The position numbers and the translations under genes are program-made. The notes under the pieces were generated by a model. The model worked only from the letters and a program-made list of their open reading frames with translations, had not been told where the DNA came from and ran no database searches. From Gigantopelta aegis (taxonomy: Eukaryota > Mollusca > Gastropoda > Neomphalida > Peltospiridae), in contig NC_054704.1 of the NCBI RefSeq assembly GCF_016097555.1, positions 30,134,023 through 30,198,022 of the forward strand: 64,000 nt of DNA, read 5' to 3'. Position 1 is the first letter of the stretch, and each line of letters starts with the position of its first letter. This document shows positions 11,483 through 24,500 of the stretch, in pieces.

Positions 11483-11929
11483 AAATAGTATATAAGGACA
11501 CAAGTTATTACATTCCATACAGTAAAATGCATACATACTGGTATGTGCGCTATCGTGTTATGATGAGGTAGCTAGTCACTATATGAGTATGAATAAAACA
11601 TGTCAAGCTCAGATTAAACACTACACAATCTGACTTAGAAACCTTCTCACACTAATCTTAATTGCCTTTATAAAAATCAAAGACTGATATGTTGTCTTGC
11701 AATTGAATGCTCTATTGTTTAACTTTAAACACTGGAGATAACATGAAACTTTTAATGCTGGTTATACATGTATATGGAATAGAATATTCAATATGCTAAA
11801 CCTTAAAATAATAACACTCTCATTTCAGAGTTGCCAAATCTCAAAAATAACAAATTTAGAAATGTTTTAGTCCTCAAACCAAGAAAAGTTTAGACCACGA
11901 AATTTTTCGGTTATACGGTACCATACAGA

Positions 11930-12047
11930 TAATGAGAGAGGAAACCTACTGCCATACTATTTGCTACTCTTTTCAATTAGTAACAAAGGATCCTATACCA
12001 GTTGTGAAGCACAGGCTGGAATGAGTAATAGCCCAGTGGGCTATGGT
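11930..12047 (-). mobile_element. SINE fragment with internal deletion
   Basis: Holds GAGAGAGGAAACC, TACTCTTTTCAATTAGTAAC and ACCAGTTGTGAAGCAC...GGAATGAG, but lacks the segment between the body TATA stretch and ACCAGT. The tail is truncated. Confidence 0.55.
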
Positions 12048-12830
12048 GATAAAGCCATGACTTATTCCTAAAAAAAAGTCAACACCAAACAATGTTTTGA
12101 AAACAAACAAGTCATTGCAATAAGACAATCTTGTATCTTTGAACAGTCACCAAACATTAATTCTTAAAATAATAAAATATGACATCAGTTATCAGCTGAT
12201 GAAAATCACATTGAGATATGGCCCGAGACAAAAATGCAGGCAGGACATGTATTTTGACAGGTATCACAGATTTCACGAGGGGCTGTTCACAATCGTCAAC
12301 ACTAGATCCACACATGCATGGCCACACACAGACACACAGAGAGAATTATCTGCTTGATCTCGTATTGTCCACATTAACTACATGTGTGGCATCACTATGG
12401 GGCTGCCTTCAGTTAGACTGAGCAGAAAAACGTCCGCTAGACTGGTTTATGTGCTTCACAATAAACCAAATGGCCACGTTGGGAAGCAATCAAATAGTTT
12501 CGAATCATTAGTGAAACATTTGTTGGCTAAACTTGGGGCAAGTCTGGATTATCCAGACAATGGAGATTCAATCATGAATATGGTTGACCTAATAACAGTT
12601 CATACTGTTCATACATGCAGGCAGTCACTGATAATAATTCCAGCTGTAACATTTCGAATAAGGAGCACACATTAAAACAAATAAGCATCATAACAGCACA
12701 TACTAAAGCAAAATGATGAAATACGAGTGCAGAAACTCTTAACACTTTCCATCCTTGGATGAACATGAGTGCAAACAATAGCTAACCTCACTTGGAGAGG
12801 CTTGACATGTAAAATATTTTTTGTTTTAAA

Positions 12831-13282
12831 GGGTGTACACTACCAAATCAAATCCCATAGACGACAATAGTAGCATATACGGCTAAAACTCCTACCTGCA
12901 ACGTATCAACCGACATAAACGCCACGGATATAAATACTACCACTCCTTACACTTAAAGTGAATCAGAAAAAAATGGGGGTCAAGCTGCTCGTTTCTGAGA
13001 TAACGGGTAGCGTCTATGACTACCCTAGTTTCGCACAAAATTTGAGTACTTTTTTTTACAGGTACCCCATACATGTTTCAAGCACAAGGCTACTTGACAC
13101 ATTGGTACTAGATGAAATAAAATTGCACATTTATTTTACCCAGATGAAACTATTATTTTTTACAACCAACACACTCACATTTATAACCAATCACAGGACT
13201 TGTGGTGTTCACTTCTCTATCAAAAGTTCGGTGCACCTCGAACTTTGACCCAGCCCGAAGTTATTTGGTATTGTACTACCTA
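12831..13282. mobile_element. MITE-like TIR element, full copy (~450 bp)
   Basis: The ends are imperfect inverted repeats: GGGTGTACACTACCAAAT on the left and the complement of ATTTGGTATTGTACTACC on the right. The left ~257 bp recurs at 14895-15151 with only about two differences by eye. It includes a short open frame (starting at 12958) identical between copies, probably by recency of duplication rather than function. No target duplication is obvious; the second copy suggests a TA or TATA target. Confidence 0.65.
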
Positions 13283-14894
13283 TACTGATAACATACATTT
13301 TTCAAAAAGTGTCCAGCTATGTGTCTTTATGACAACCAGGATCTGGTGTATTCTGACATAAACTGACAACCTCACTGAAACTGTTGTTTCTACAGTGCAA
13401 CCTAATATAATGTACCCCTCAAAAAGCATATATATTGCATATAGTTTTGTACAAATGCAATATGTCATATTAAACAACAAAATGTTTTAAAATAAAACTC
13501 CTGAAGATATTTACTTTCAGTTGGGTGTGTGTACTCAGTTATATATGTAGAGAGAACAAAGATAAAGTACCTCTACCCCTTTAAAGAATTCCATTAAAAC
13601 ACATGCACTTGATTGACCCCTAGATTATGAAGACCTTAACAGGCACATCAAAGAAATATCAGTATTAAAAAAATACACTGTCTGAGGAAGGAAACACAAA
13701 CATGACTGTACCTGTATGAAGTAATGACTTAATGTCCTGACCATTAGTGTTGGGAGGAAATCCTGTATGCTGGGTGTGGGTGTCTTTAAGTTACCAGGTG
13801 TGGGAATTTCAAATCCATCGGCCATGCTGATTTTCATAATGAACCATCAAAACCAATGGCAGCCACCAATATTCCTGACTATATTTTATTTATAGCCTAC
13901 TGTAGTTGGAGGTTTTAATAGTTGTGATATCTGGAATAATCATGCAGCTTTAACACATTTATTTTTGATTAATTACCGAAAAAAAAAACTATTTTTAAAT
14001 GACAAAATTACCCGAACATCTATTTTCTTGCATTATTTTCTAATCCGGATGAATACAATATTTACATTAGATGTATTCCTACAATCTGTAATCCAGCATT
14101 TTATTTAGCTAGTAACATTAGGTAATACAGCTTTAACAATAAAATAAATTATCAACTTAATCCAAGGCAGATAATCAAATCTGAAAAAATTGGTTCTGAA
14201 TCTAGTATAAACTCAAAATGCTTTTCATGAGAGCTAACTAAGTGATTATTAAGAAACAAAAATGATCTGGAGATCTAAGTATATGTTTAACAACCTTATT
14301 GTTATGTACAAATAAGAACAGAAGGCACAATAGTGACAACAAATTTAATTATGTTTTTGGTAAAGTTTTTCTTCAAATTTACTTTAAATTTTGCATAAAA
14401 CTACAAATTTGTCTAAAATATAACTTAGCACCCTATAAATATGTCAAAATGACAATAAAAATCAACTTCTTTACAAATTTGAGTTTTCAGAATTTCATAC
14501 ATAAAAAATTAACAATGTTAATGGAAACTAAAGACATTAACCCACTATTGGCACATGCTATTTTTAATATAAAAATAAATTGCTATTAAAATCTTAGTTC
14601 AGGTTGCCTATATATAATACCATATTTAAGAGCAGTTGTATATGGCAAGTCAAATACCATGTAAAAAGATATTATTGAAATCTTTACAGTATGAATTATA
14701 GGCCAAAACCAACTTTTCTTCAGTGCTAACTTTGATTCAAACTCCATTCAGAGCCATGTACAGATTATTGTCAAGGTCAAGGTCATTGTGAACTTGCATG
14801 ATCGAGTGATGGCTAATTAATCAACCAGTATAGTTTAATTAAATAAAATGACAAAATCATATTATTATTTATTATGCACTGAATATGTGCTATA
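13283..14894. other. Intergenic, no gene seen
   Basis: AT-rich sequence downstream of the C19orf44-like gene. Short open frames here have no recognisable domains, no paired splice sites and AT-driven composition. Confidence 0.4.
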
Positions 14895-15151
14895 GGGTGT
14901 ACACTACCAAATCAAATCCCATAGACGACAATAGTAGCATATACGGCTAAAACTCCTACCTGCAATGTATCAACCGACATAAACGCCACGGATATAAATA
15001 CTACCACCCCTTACACTTAAAGTGAATCAGAAAAAAATGGGGGTCAAGCTGCTCGTTTCTGAGATAACGGGTAGCGTCTATGACTACCCTAGTTTCGCAC
15101 AAAATTTGAGTACTTTTTTTTACAGGTACCCCATACATGTTTCAAGCACAA
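14895..15151. mobile_element. Second, 3'-truncated copy of the 12831 TIR element
   Basis: It begins GGGTGTACACTACCAAATCA after CTATA. It matches the left part of the 12831 copy with about two substitutions in 257 bp, then breaks off abruptly after TTTCAAGCACAA into unrelated sequence. The right ~190 bp and the right terminal repeat are missing. Confidence 0.7.
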
Positions 15152-15532
15152 TGTCATGTGACCAAAGGCCACAAACGTTCCCAAAGGGATTTCTCAGATT
15201 CTACAACATAATTTTTTTTTTAAATTAAATAAAAATATATAACTGTCGAAAAATTGGGGGGAGGGGGCTTGTGCTCCTGGGGCCCCCACCCCCCTTAGAT
15301 CAGCCACTGTAAACAAGAAAATGCATTTCACATGTAATTTTACTCATTAAAAATGCTCTTTCGGTTTTTCAGAAAATGTCTTACAATAACAGCAAAATCT
15401 AACTTTAATTGAACAAATTCCAAATATCCTAGCAGATTTTGACATCTTTTAATCTAACAAGTTCACATGATGACCATACATGGGAATTTTTGCACCTGGA
15501 TATTGTATTAAAATTCACATGCTACACATTGG

Positions 15533-18500
15533 TCATCTGTCCATTTCATTAGTAACCATCTTCAAAGCCTTCTTGAAGGTCAGTCGCGGTTTACGATGTT
15601 TCTTGATGTACTGAAAAACAAAGGACACATTGATAGTTAACCATGTGTGAATGTAAAAATAAAATAACGGTATCAGCCCTAAGTTCAGCCAGCAAACGTT
15701 TTGATAATGTTTGCGAATTATTTGATTGGTTCCCGATGTGGCCATTTGGTTTAACGCGAGGCGCCTACATCAGTCTAGCAGACGTTTTTCCGCTCGGTCT
15801 GGTTGAATGCAGCCCTGATAGTCGTTTATAATACCTCAGTACATTTTAACGCACTACTACATCTGGGACATTAGTTGGTGCGCAAAAATTCTGTGTCCAT
15901 GAACATTATCACATCAATTACTTCATGTTTTGACTTAGCATAGTTTGACACCCAATAGCCGATGTATTTTTCATGCTGGGGTGTCATTAAACATTCATTC
16001 ATTCATTTTTTTATCAAGTCAGGTAAATGCTCTACCATTGAGCTATATCCTACACCGTCCCTGGTGTTTTAATTAGATAAATGAGGTTGTAGCACTGACC
16101 TGAGTAGAGTAATATAATTATTATCTCTTTCTTATTCATATGTTTTACAGATTTTAAAAACACTGAAGAAAATTATTATGATCATTAAAATATTGTTCAA
16201 TACATTAATAAAAGCATATGCTTGCAAACTTACCTGAAAACTATTATAAAACGCATGACCATTACATATTTCCAATAAAATCTAAAGACTTATAGTCCGT
16301 TTCATCCTTCTACAAAAATGTTTTTGGTAAATAATTTTAGTTTGGTTTTACATAAGAATAAAAGTAAAAGTGTTTTGGAAATAACAAAAAATACTATATT
16401 TGTGTGCAATTCAGAAAAACTCAGAAATAAATAACTTCCATAGTAAATTCCATAGTATGTAAAAAGGCATTCCCTGTGCCCAATGACCCATTCAATTCAT
16501 TTCATTTGCACAGTTAGAGATTGTCAAGTAATATAGTGACTTTTCAAGAACTCAGTCTTTGGTGATCAGATCAAATGAGACTGGATATATAAATTACCAT
16601 ACTCAATGATAACAAGACCAAAACAATTATAGTGTTGTGACTGTTGGATCAAACTTTTTTTTTAAACAATAGAAAATGTTCACTTCCAAAATCAATAATA
16701 TTTTCTGAAATCATCAAAACATTCTCTCTAAATTTCTTAACATTGGTGCATTTATAGGGAATGTAAATTATTCCAGTACCTCTTTGGTTGCTTCCAATGT
16801 GGTGTAATGGTAGTTGCTTTCAATGGAACTCGTGTAGTTTTCATACAGACGGTTTTGGACCTCAAGAAAGTTCGTAGTGAGAGCCAACTGCTGTTTGAGG
16901 AGATCATGCAGAGCCAGCATGCAAGGACTGTATGACGTGACGGCTGTAATCAAACAAGTGATACTCATTAAAAGTAATTCAAATGAGAAAAAGACAGATC
17001 TGGACCAAAACATGAACAGTTTTGTAAAGTCAGTCAGAGCCAACATGCAGTGATTATATGATGTGATAGCTGCAGGACTAGCTCTGCCACTCGCCAACTT
17101 GCCAACTGCGAATTTTAAAAACAACTGCCAAATTTTATTTCAATTTGGCAAAAAAAAGAAGTACATATTGATATTTTGTTGGAAATAAAATAAGTTTTTT
17201 TGGCCATTTTTGAACTTTAATACATAATTATCTGTTAGACCCAGAGCTAGCGCTGAGCTGTACTGAAACAAGTGATACCAATTAAAATTAAGTTAAGCAT
17301 GAAAGACGTCACAGATCTGGAGCAAAACATGAACAGTTTTGTAAGGTCAGTCAGAGCAATGATGTGGGGTTTGTATGAGATGATAGCTGTAATAAAACAA
17401 GTGATATTGATTAAAAGTAATTCAAATGAGAAAGATACAGATCTGGACCAAAACATGAACAATTTCGTAAAGTCAGTTAGAGCCAACATCTGGGAATTGT
17501 ATGATATGATAGCTATAATTCAACAAGTAATACTGATTAAAATGAATTTAAACCAGAAAGACAAAACATTTGGAGCAAGATATGAACCGTTTTGTACAGT
17601 AGTGAAATGCCAGAATCAAGGGACTGTATGACGTCATAACTCTAATGAAGCAAGTGATACTCATTAAAATGAATTCAGACGAGATAAAAAAGAGAGAAAA
17701 GTTTCTTTTGTTTAATGACACCACTAGAACACATTCATTTATTAATCACTGGTTACTGGATGTCAAACTGTGGTAATTGGACATATAGTCTTAGAGAGGA
17801 AACCCACTACTTTTTTCAATTAGTAGCAAGGTGTCTCTTAAATGCACATCCCACAGACAGGATAGCACATACCACACAGCATTTAATATACCAGTCGAGG
17901 TGCACTGGCTGGAACAAGAATAGCCCAATGGGCCTACCGATGAGGACTGATCCTAGACTGACTTTGCACCAAGCAAGTGCTTCACCACTGGGCTATGTCT
18001 TACCCCTGGTTAGGACAGATACATCTACTGAATAAATTGATCCTATGACATCTCAGTTGAATGTTCTACCACTGGACTACAATCTACCTCCAGGAAGCAT
18101 GAAGGTTTATTTTCAGTTATGCTTCACCAGTTACAATTAATATCTATATTATATACCGACATCCAAAAGAAACTTTACAAGGCTTGAAATTGTATTGTAA
18201 TAGAAAACCAACCACTGGTACAGTGGGATATAAAGGTTATTACCAGAGTTTCAGTATCGTCAATATCATATAGTAGGAATAAAAAATGTATTATGCTCTC
18301 CTATAGTGACTTCCCTAGAAATCTGGCAAGGCATGGTAGACCAAACACTGTTGGGGCATTTTCACCATTTTCAGGGCACTTATATTTAATTAAAAATAGA
18401 CAAAAATTAATTGAAATAAACATTAATGTAATTTATGTGTTTGCTTTAATAAATGAATAGCAAAAGATATAAAAGGCATATTTTATTAATTAATAATACT

Positions 18501-21500
18501 TTTTTTGGTGTTTTATAAAGGCAATTTTAGAATTAATTACTGAAAAAGACTTCTTTAATCTCAGGGTGGTGATTAAGGCAAGATGGCACTAGACTATTGA
18601 GGCATGGTGCCGCACCATGCTAAAACAAGCTAGGGAAAACACTATCCTAATATATGATACTGACGATACCGAAACACACAATGGTAATAATCTCTTTATC
18701 ATATAATTTCAAGCTTAATACATGTTTTTGTAAACTGTATATGCAACTTTAATTCCAGTCAGCCATTACTCTATATTCAAATGTCTTTTTAAATGGAAAT
18801 GACTTCAAACTTGAACGACATCATGTTGGATATCCTTACATAAAAATAAACTAGTGCTTAATTGTTTTTGTTTTCTGAACGCTGGACAGCTTTCACTGTA
18901 GAGTTGATATTAGAATGTTTTTGTTTGATAACTATGAATGCATATGTCTATTATGGAGTGTCACTGTAGTACGTTTACTTAAATGTCAATAAACATAGTG
19001 CCGTGACCTCAATTAATTTACATCTAATTTGCAAAGTTAACAAATTCTTAAAGTGTGTGATCTGAAAAATATCACATACTTTGCATACACTGACTGGATA
19101 TGCTAGCTATTATATGATAAATGAAAGTATCATGAAGTTCAACATCTAAACTTCACAATGTACTTCGTTACACATGCAAAGTGTTTGTACAGTGGTTTCT
19201 ACATTGGGTTTTTTTTTATTAGAAACAATATTCATCAAATTAATCAAATTTTATGTATGTAAAGTTTCTTTTAGACATTAGTATAAAATTGTAAATGGGT
19301 TGGGGGGAATTCTCCAACTCTGGATACTTTCTCTCGATTCTCGTTACCTTCTAGTGCATCTGCACTGACAACGTGAGACGCAATTGGCGTAGGGTCGACA
19401 AAATCGAGTCCATAGCCAGGGCCTGAGATGGCCAGTCCTGACGCCGTCAAGTCCCACTTGTACGACAACCCTGGTCGTTTCTCTGTCTGTACTTCTGCAC
19501 TTTTCATCTCAACCCGAGATTTTTTTGCTTTTGTAGGCTCCACCTCAGATTCAATACTGCTGTAAAACATAATTTTTTTATTTGTTTTAAGTAAACACGG
19601 ATATATGATTTTCCATATAAGAGTTCAAATAATGACAAGTAATTATAAATCATTAATGCTGATTGCATAATAAAAGTGTGATAGGTTCTAGCTGATAATT
19701 TGGAACAAGTCAGTAAGCGGTATTTATATTATAAGATTTGAACAACCATGGTATACTCTCTGAGACATTTACTCTCAACCATATTATAATCAGACCTTTG
19801 TTCAGCCAGCCATTTTTCACTGAACATTTGCAAATTATTTTGAATGGTTCCCAAAGTGGTTATTCGGTTTAATGTGCAGCATAAAAACAAGTCAAGCATG
19901 TATTAGCAACAAACAGCTGACTGTACTTACTCCAGACTGTATGAGTGTATATTCAAATGAATTTCTTTAAAACAAAAGACAGATATGTCAGTCTGAAGCC
20001 TGTTAAATGCTCATATTGTTGAAGGTCAAGCAAAACACATAATTTTTTATTATATTTTTTTTATTATCTAAGTGGAAGAAACATATTTTCTTTCTAAATC
20101 TCTAGATTAACAGTGATAATTGCTATATTATGTTATCTAATATCAGCTGGTAAACGATGTAATGAGACATCATTAACCTGGTAACTGTAGATTATGTCTG
20201 AACATTTTGCTGAAGGCTGTTCCAGAACTGAACATATGAAGGAGCAGAAGGCAATTTTTTTTTTTTTTACTCACAAAAGGCCACAAAATAAACTTTTATT
20301 TAAACCAAATATGCATATACACAAAAGAATCCTCTACCCCCCCCAAAAAAAACTACCACCACCCCAACCCCCCCCCCCCAAAAAAAACCCCAACCTGTCC
20401 CAGATCCACCAGGCATAAAATAATTATGGTACCTCCCATCTCCCCCAATGTGATCAAATTTGGAACAGCCCTGATTTACTGTTACATCTACATTCCTTTC
20501 TTCTGAACATACCTGCTTTCACTGAGAGTAGATCCAGCGACGTCTTCTTCAAAGTCCTCTGTATATTGTGGGCCCGTATCGTCATCCGTTAACAGACTTC
20601 TGCGCCTGCTGTCGCTCACAGATCGCTCTGAACTCTGGATGCCGATTTTCTCACTGATGCTCGCAGTCCGGTCACTGAAGTCCGGTGAACTCTTGCGCTG
20701 CAGTGAGTGTTGGCTCGTCTGTCGCTTCATCACTGGCTCCATGTGAGTGACCACCTCGGAAACGGAATCCGCTCGGTTTCGTGATGCAAAAATATCAGAT
20801 CTCTCTGTAACTATCTCTGAATTGTCGCCATCCAGGCTGTCAGTTTTCTCCGATTCTATATCACCCAACAGATCATTGACACTCATAACGCCAAACTTTT
20901 GCAACAAATCACTATCTCCAGTTGATTTTTTTGTAGCTTTTGAGACAGCTCTATTATCCTTTTTGAAAATGGATCCTTTAGAACTGTCGACTTGATTTTT
21001 AGCCTTAAACACCAATTTCTCTGTACCTTTGGATTTAGGCTTAAAAGGGGAATCTGAACTGGAAGCCATCAACACAGATCCTTTAGATTCTTTGTGGGAG
21101 TCTTTTACTTTAAATACTGAGTCACTCTTTTCTTTTGCCTTAAACACAGACTCTGTTTTAGCTTCTTTCTTAGCTTTGAAAGGTGAATCTTTAACTGTGG
21201 TTTGCTTATTCAGTAACTGTGATTTAGAGTCCTTTTTCCCTGATTTGTTCTTTGATGTGACCTGAGGTTTAGGTGCTAACAATGCTGGCTCCAATGAGTC
21301 AATGTCCATAAGATTGACCATGCTAACTGTGAATGAGAAGAAATTGTTATAAACAAATTACAAATATATACTGTAGATCCATTATGTATTTCGTCATGAA
21401 TGTATTGCGATATGCCAACAGTAGCCCAAACTGTGTGTAGAAAGTATGGCGACATCAGATGTAGCTTACACAAAAAGTATTGCGACCATAGCTGGTACTC

Positions 21501-24500
21501 AACAATAATAAAAAATAAAAACTCTTTTCAAAAGCAAACGCTTTGTGTCAGCGTTGAACAGTGTGAACAGTGTGAACAGTGCTTACACGCCGTGTGTGGC
21601 ATGTTGTGTTGCACCAGTCAGCTCCAGCCCATGGATTTATCAGTGAACGCAGATTTTAAATTAGCAATCAAGTGAAAATTTACGGAATGGTATGCTTAAC
21701 ATTGTTGCCAAGAACATAAATGAAAACACCAACAAGCCTGTTGACTTAAGAATCAGTTTGATCAAACTGTTTCATGCCCCGTACCGGCCTCAGTGGCGCA
21801 GTGGTTAAGCCATCAGACTACAGGCTGGTAGGTACAGGGTTTGTAGCCCAGTACTGGCTCCAACCCAGAGTGAGTTCTTAAGGGCTCAATGGGTAGGTGT
21901 AATGCCACTACACCATCTTCTCTTTCACTAACCAACTAATCCATTGTCCTGGACAAACAGCCCAGATAGCTGAAGTGTGTGCCCAGGACAGCATTCTTGA
22001 ACCTTAATTGGATATAAGCACGAAAATAAGTTGAAATGAAATGAAATGAATCATGACCCGTGCAATGACCAGTTACCGAAAGACAAAGAAACCGTTATGC
22101 ATGGTTGGCGATTATCCAGTCTGCTTGCTGTGGTGTGAACTTTACTCTGAAGATAAACCTTAGTGTAGTTTGCTAATTATAACAAGGTGATTGACAATGA
22201 TTCCTGTTTAGTTTTGTTCACTGGTAATGCAATAAATCAATGTATTAAAAAATTTCGGTTGTTTTCTTTGTAAGTAACGTCGCTATATTATTGCATGGAT
22301 AAAGTACTGCAATGATTAATTGTTCGAAGTTTTCTACATTACTTTATTGTTCGCCAAAATTTTATGTTCTACAGTATATATAACAAAAATATCAACCTCC
22401 ACTGCGTGAATAAACTTTGAACCCATACCATGACTCATGTTTTCTTTGACACATCACAGCACCGGAATGTATACTTTTCCAATTCAATGATAGAGAAAAT
22501 TAAAGGTGCAGTATCATGGTTATAAGTGCCACATTTAGCCATTTTTTTCCCCACATATATTTGGATAAATAACTATAAATTAATCCAACTCGTACATAAT
22601 GTTTGCAATTTAAATAGTTTGGGAATATCAAAAATGTAAAGTGCTTGCATTCTGTCTAATGATATCTCTTCCATTAAAAACAACCTTAACTCAAACTTAT
22701 TAAAGCTTCGCAAATGGTTCCAAAAATGGCTTGTATCTTTCAATCCAGATAAAACTAGCGTTGTACTTTTTACAAAAGCAATCATACAGCCAAAACATTA
22801 AACACAACAGAAACTCATGAACATTAATAATATTTGTAAATCGGCTTCGGTAATGATTTTTGTACTCAGGAAATACAAATATTTATTAAATCAGCAAACA
22901 TTATTGAAAATACATATAACTTTTATCCGCCCGATATTAGAATATGCATCGGAAGTATGCGATGGGTTTCTTTAGTAGAGGAAGACAATATTGAAAAATT
23001 ACAATTAGAAGCTGCCAGATTAATCATGGGTTTGCCCAAATTTGCATCTAGAAAGTCTTTGTATTATGAAACTGGATTAGCAACACTTCCTTCCAGGTGT
23101 AAATTCAAAAAGCTGTGTGCAATGTTTAAAATAATGAAAGGTATGGCTCCTGAATTTATGATACACAGTACACCACAAACAGTTGGACAAAGATCCCCGT
23201 ACATGTTAAGAAATCGGAATGCTATTTCATTACCCCCTGCTAGAACTAATTTGCTTCAATCTTCATTTATCCATTCGACAATAAAACTTTGGAACAACCT
23301 ACAGGCTGAAATTCGAAATTGTCAAAACATATCTTCATTTAAAAAAAGCAATAAAACCCGATGTCCCATGCGTTGCGCCATACTATTCATTTGGTAATAG
23401 AAGAGAAAATGTATTACATACCAAGTTAAGACACGGGTGTAGTGATTTAAAAGCAGACTTATATCGAGTTGGTCTTAGCACCGATTCCTTGTGCAGTTGT
23501 GAATATAATTTTGAAAACAATTATCATTATTTCTGTGAATGCATTTTATATGAACGGCAAAGAAGCACTCTCTGGAATTCATTGCAAAGATTTCAGCCAA
23601 TAGATTTACAACTAGTTTTAAATGGTAAAAATACTCTAAGTGAAGAAGACAATAAAGAAATATTTTTTCATTGACAAAATGTTTCCATTAAGTAGTAAAT
23701 AAAGTATGGATCTTTAAAATTATTACTATTTATTTTATTGCTATTATTATTATTTGTGTAGCCATTACGTAATCATTGTGATGCCTTGTTTGTATTTTGT
23801 GTTTTTCTTTTATCAAACCTGCTGTCTAATTATTGAACACATAGAAAATTTTACTGCGTCTCTTTTTTTTTCTTCTGTTTCCTTTATTCATTCTTTTTCC
23901 CTAATATTTATTTCTGTTCATATTTAAATTGCAAAAATATATTACTGTTGTAATATGTATGTATTTTAGAGAAGGCCTAGTAAGTTGTGTAACTTGTGCC
24001 TCATCCATTTGTTCTTTAAAAAGCAATAAAATATGTTTCAATCAATTCTGTGTAAACAGAGTAACATTCAATACGACTAGATTTCTGTTCTATCACGTAA
24101 CAAATCTTATGAAATTGGTGAATCCACAAAATTTAGCAAGTATACTGTCACCAATGTGATAGGACCACCAGAGATGAACATTGGCCTAGACAGGATTTTA
24201 TATAGCAGGGGGGAGGGGGGGGGGGGGCACGCGCAACCCATATTGTGGGGGTAACCAACACTGTGTATATATGATTTTATAAAATTTAATAGTAAAACAA
24301 AAATTTTGATTGGGGGAGGGGGGGTATGGCTCCTGTGGCCCCCTGCCTCCCTACCCCAATGGAGACGAATATGTTTAGGGAACAATATTTCAAAATCTTT
24401 GCAGGCTTTCTGCCAAAATATAATTTGAGGGTATGTAATAAAAATAAAAAAACCCAGATAATAAATGTCCCTACCAGGTTTGAAATGTTTTGAAATTGAA

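Noticed and set aside
12958-13248. Open frame shared exactly by two loci (12958 and 15022) as a possible small gene
   Set aside because: Both lie inside copies of one recent TIR element, so identity reflects copying. There is no domain, and the frames diverge at the truncation.
17272-17631. Plus-strand 119-codon frame with internal repeats as a coiled-coil protein
   Set aside because: It is the antisense of the tandem copies of the exon 7 junction; the repetition comes from those copies.
20747-21265. Plus-strand open frames of ~80 codons
   Set aside because: They are antisense shadows of exon 5 of the C19orf44-like gene.
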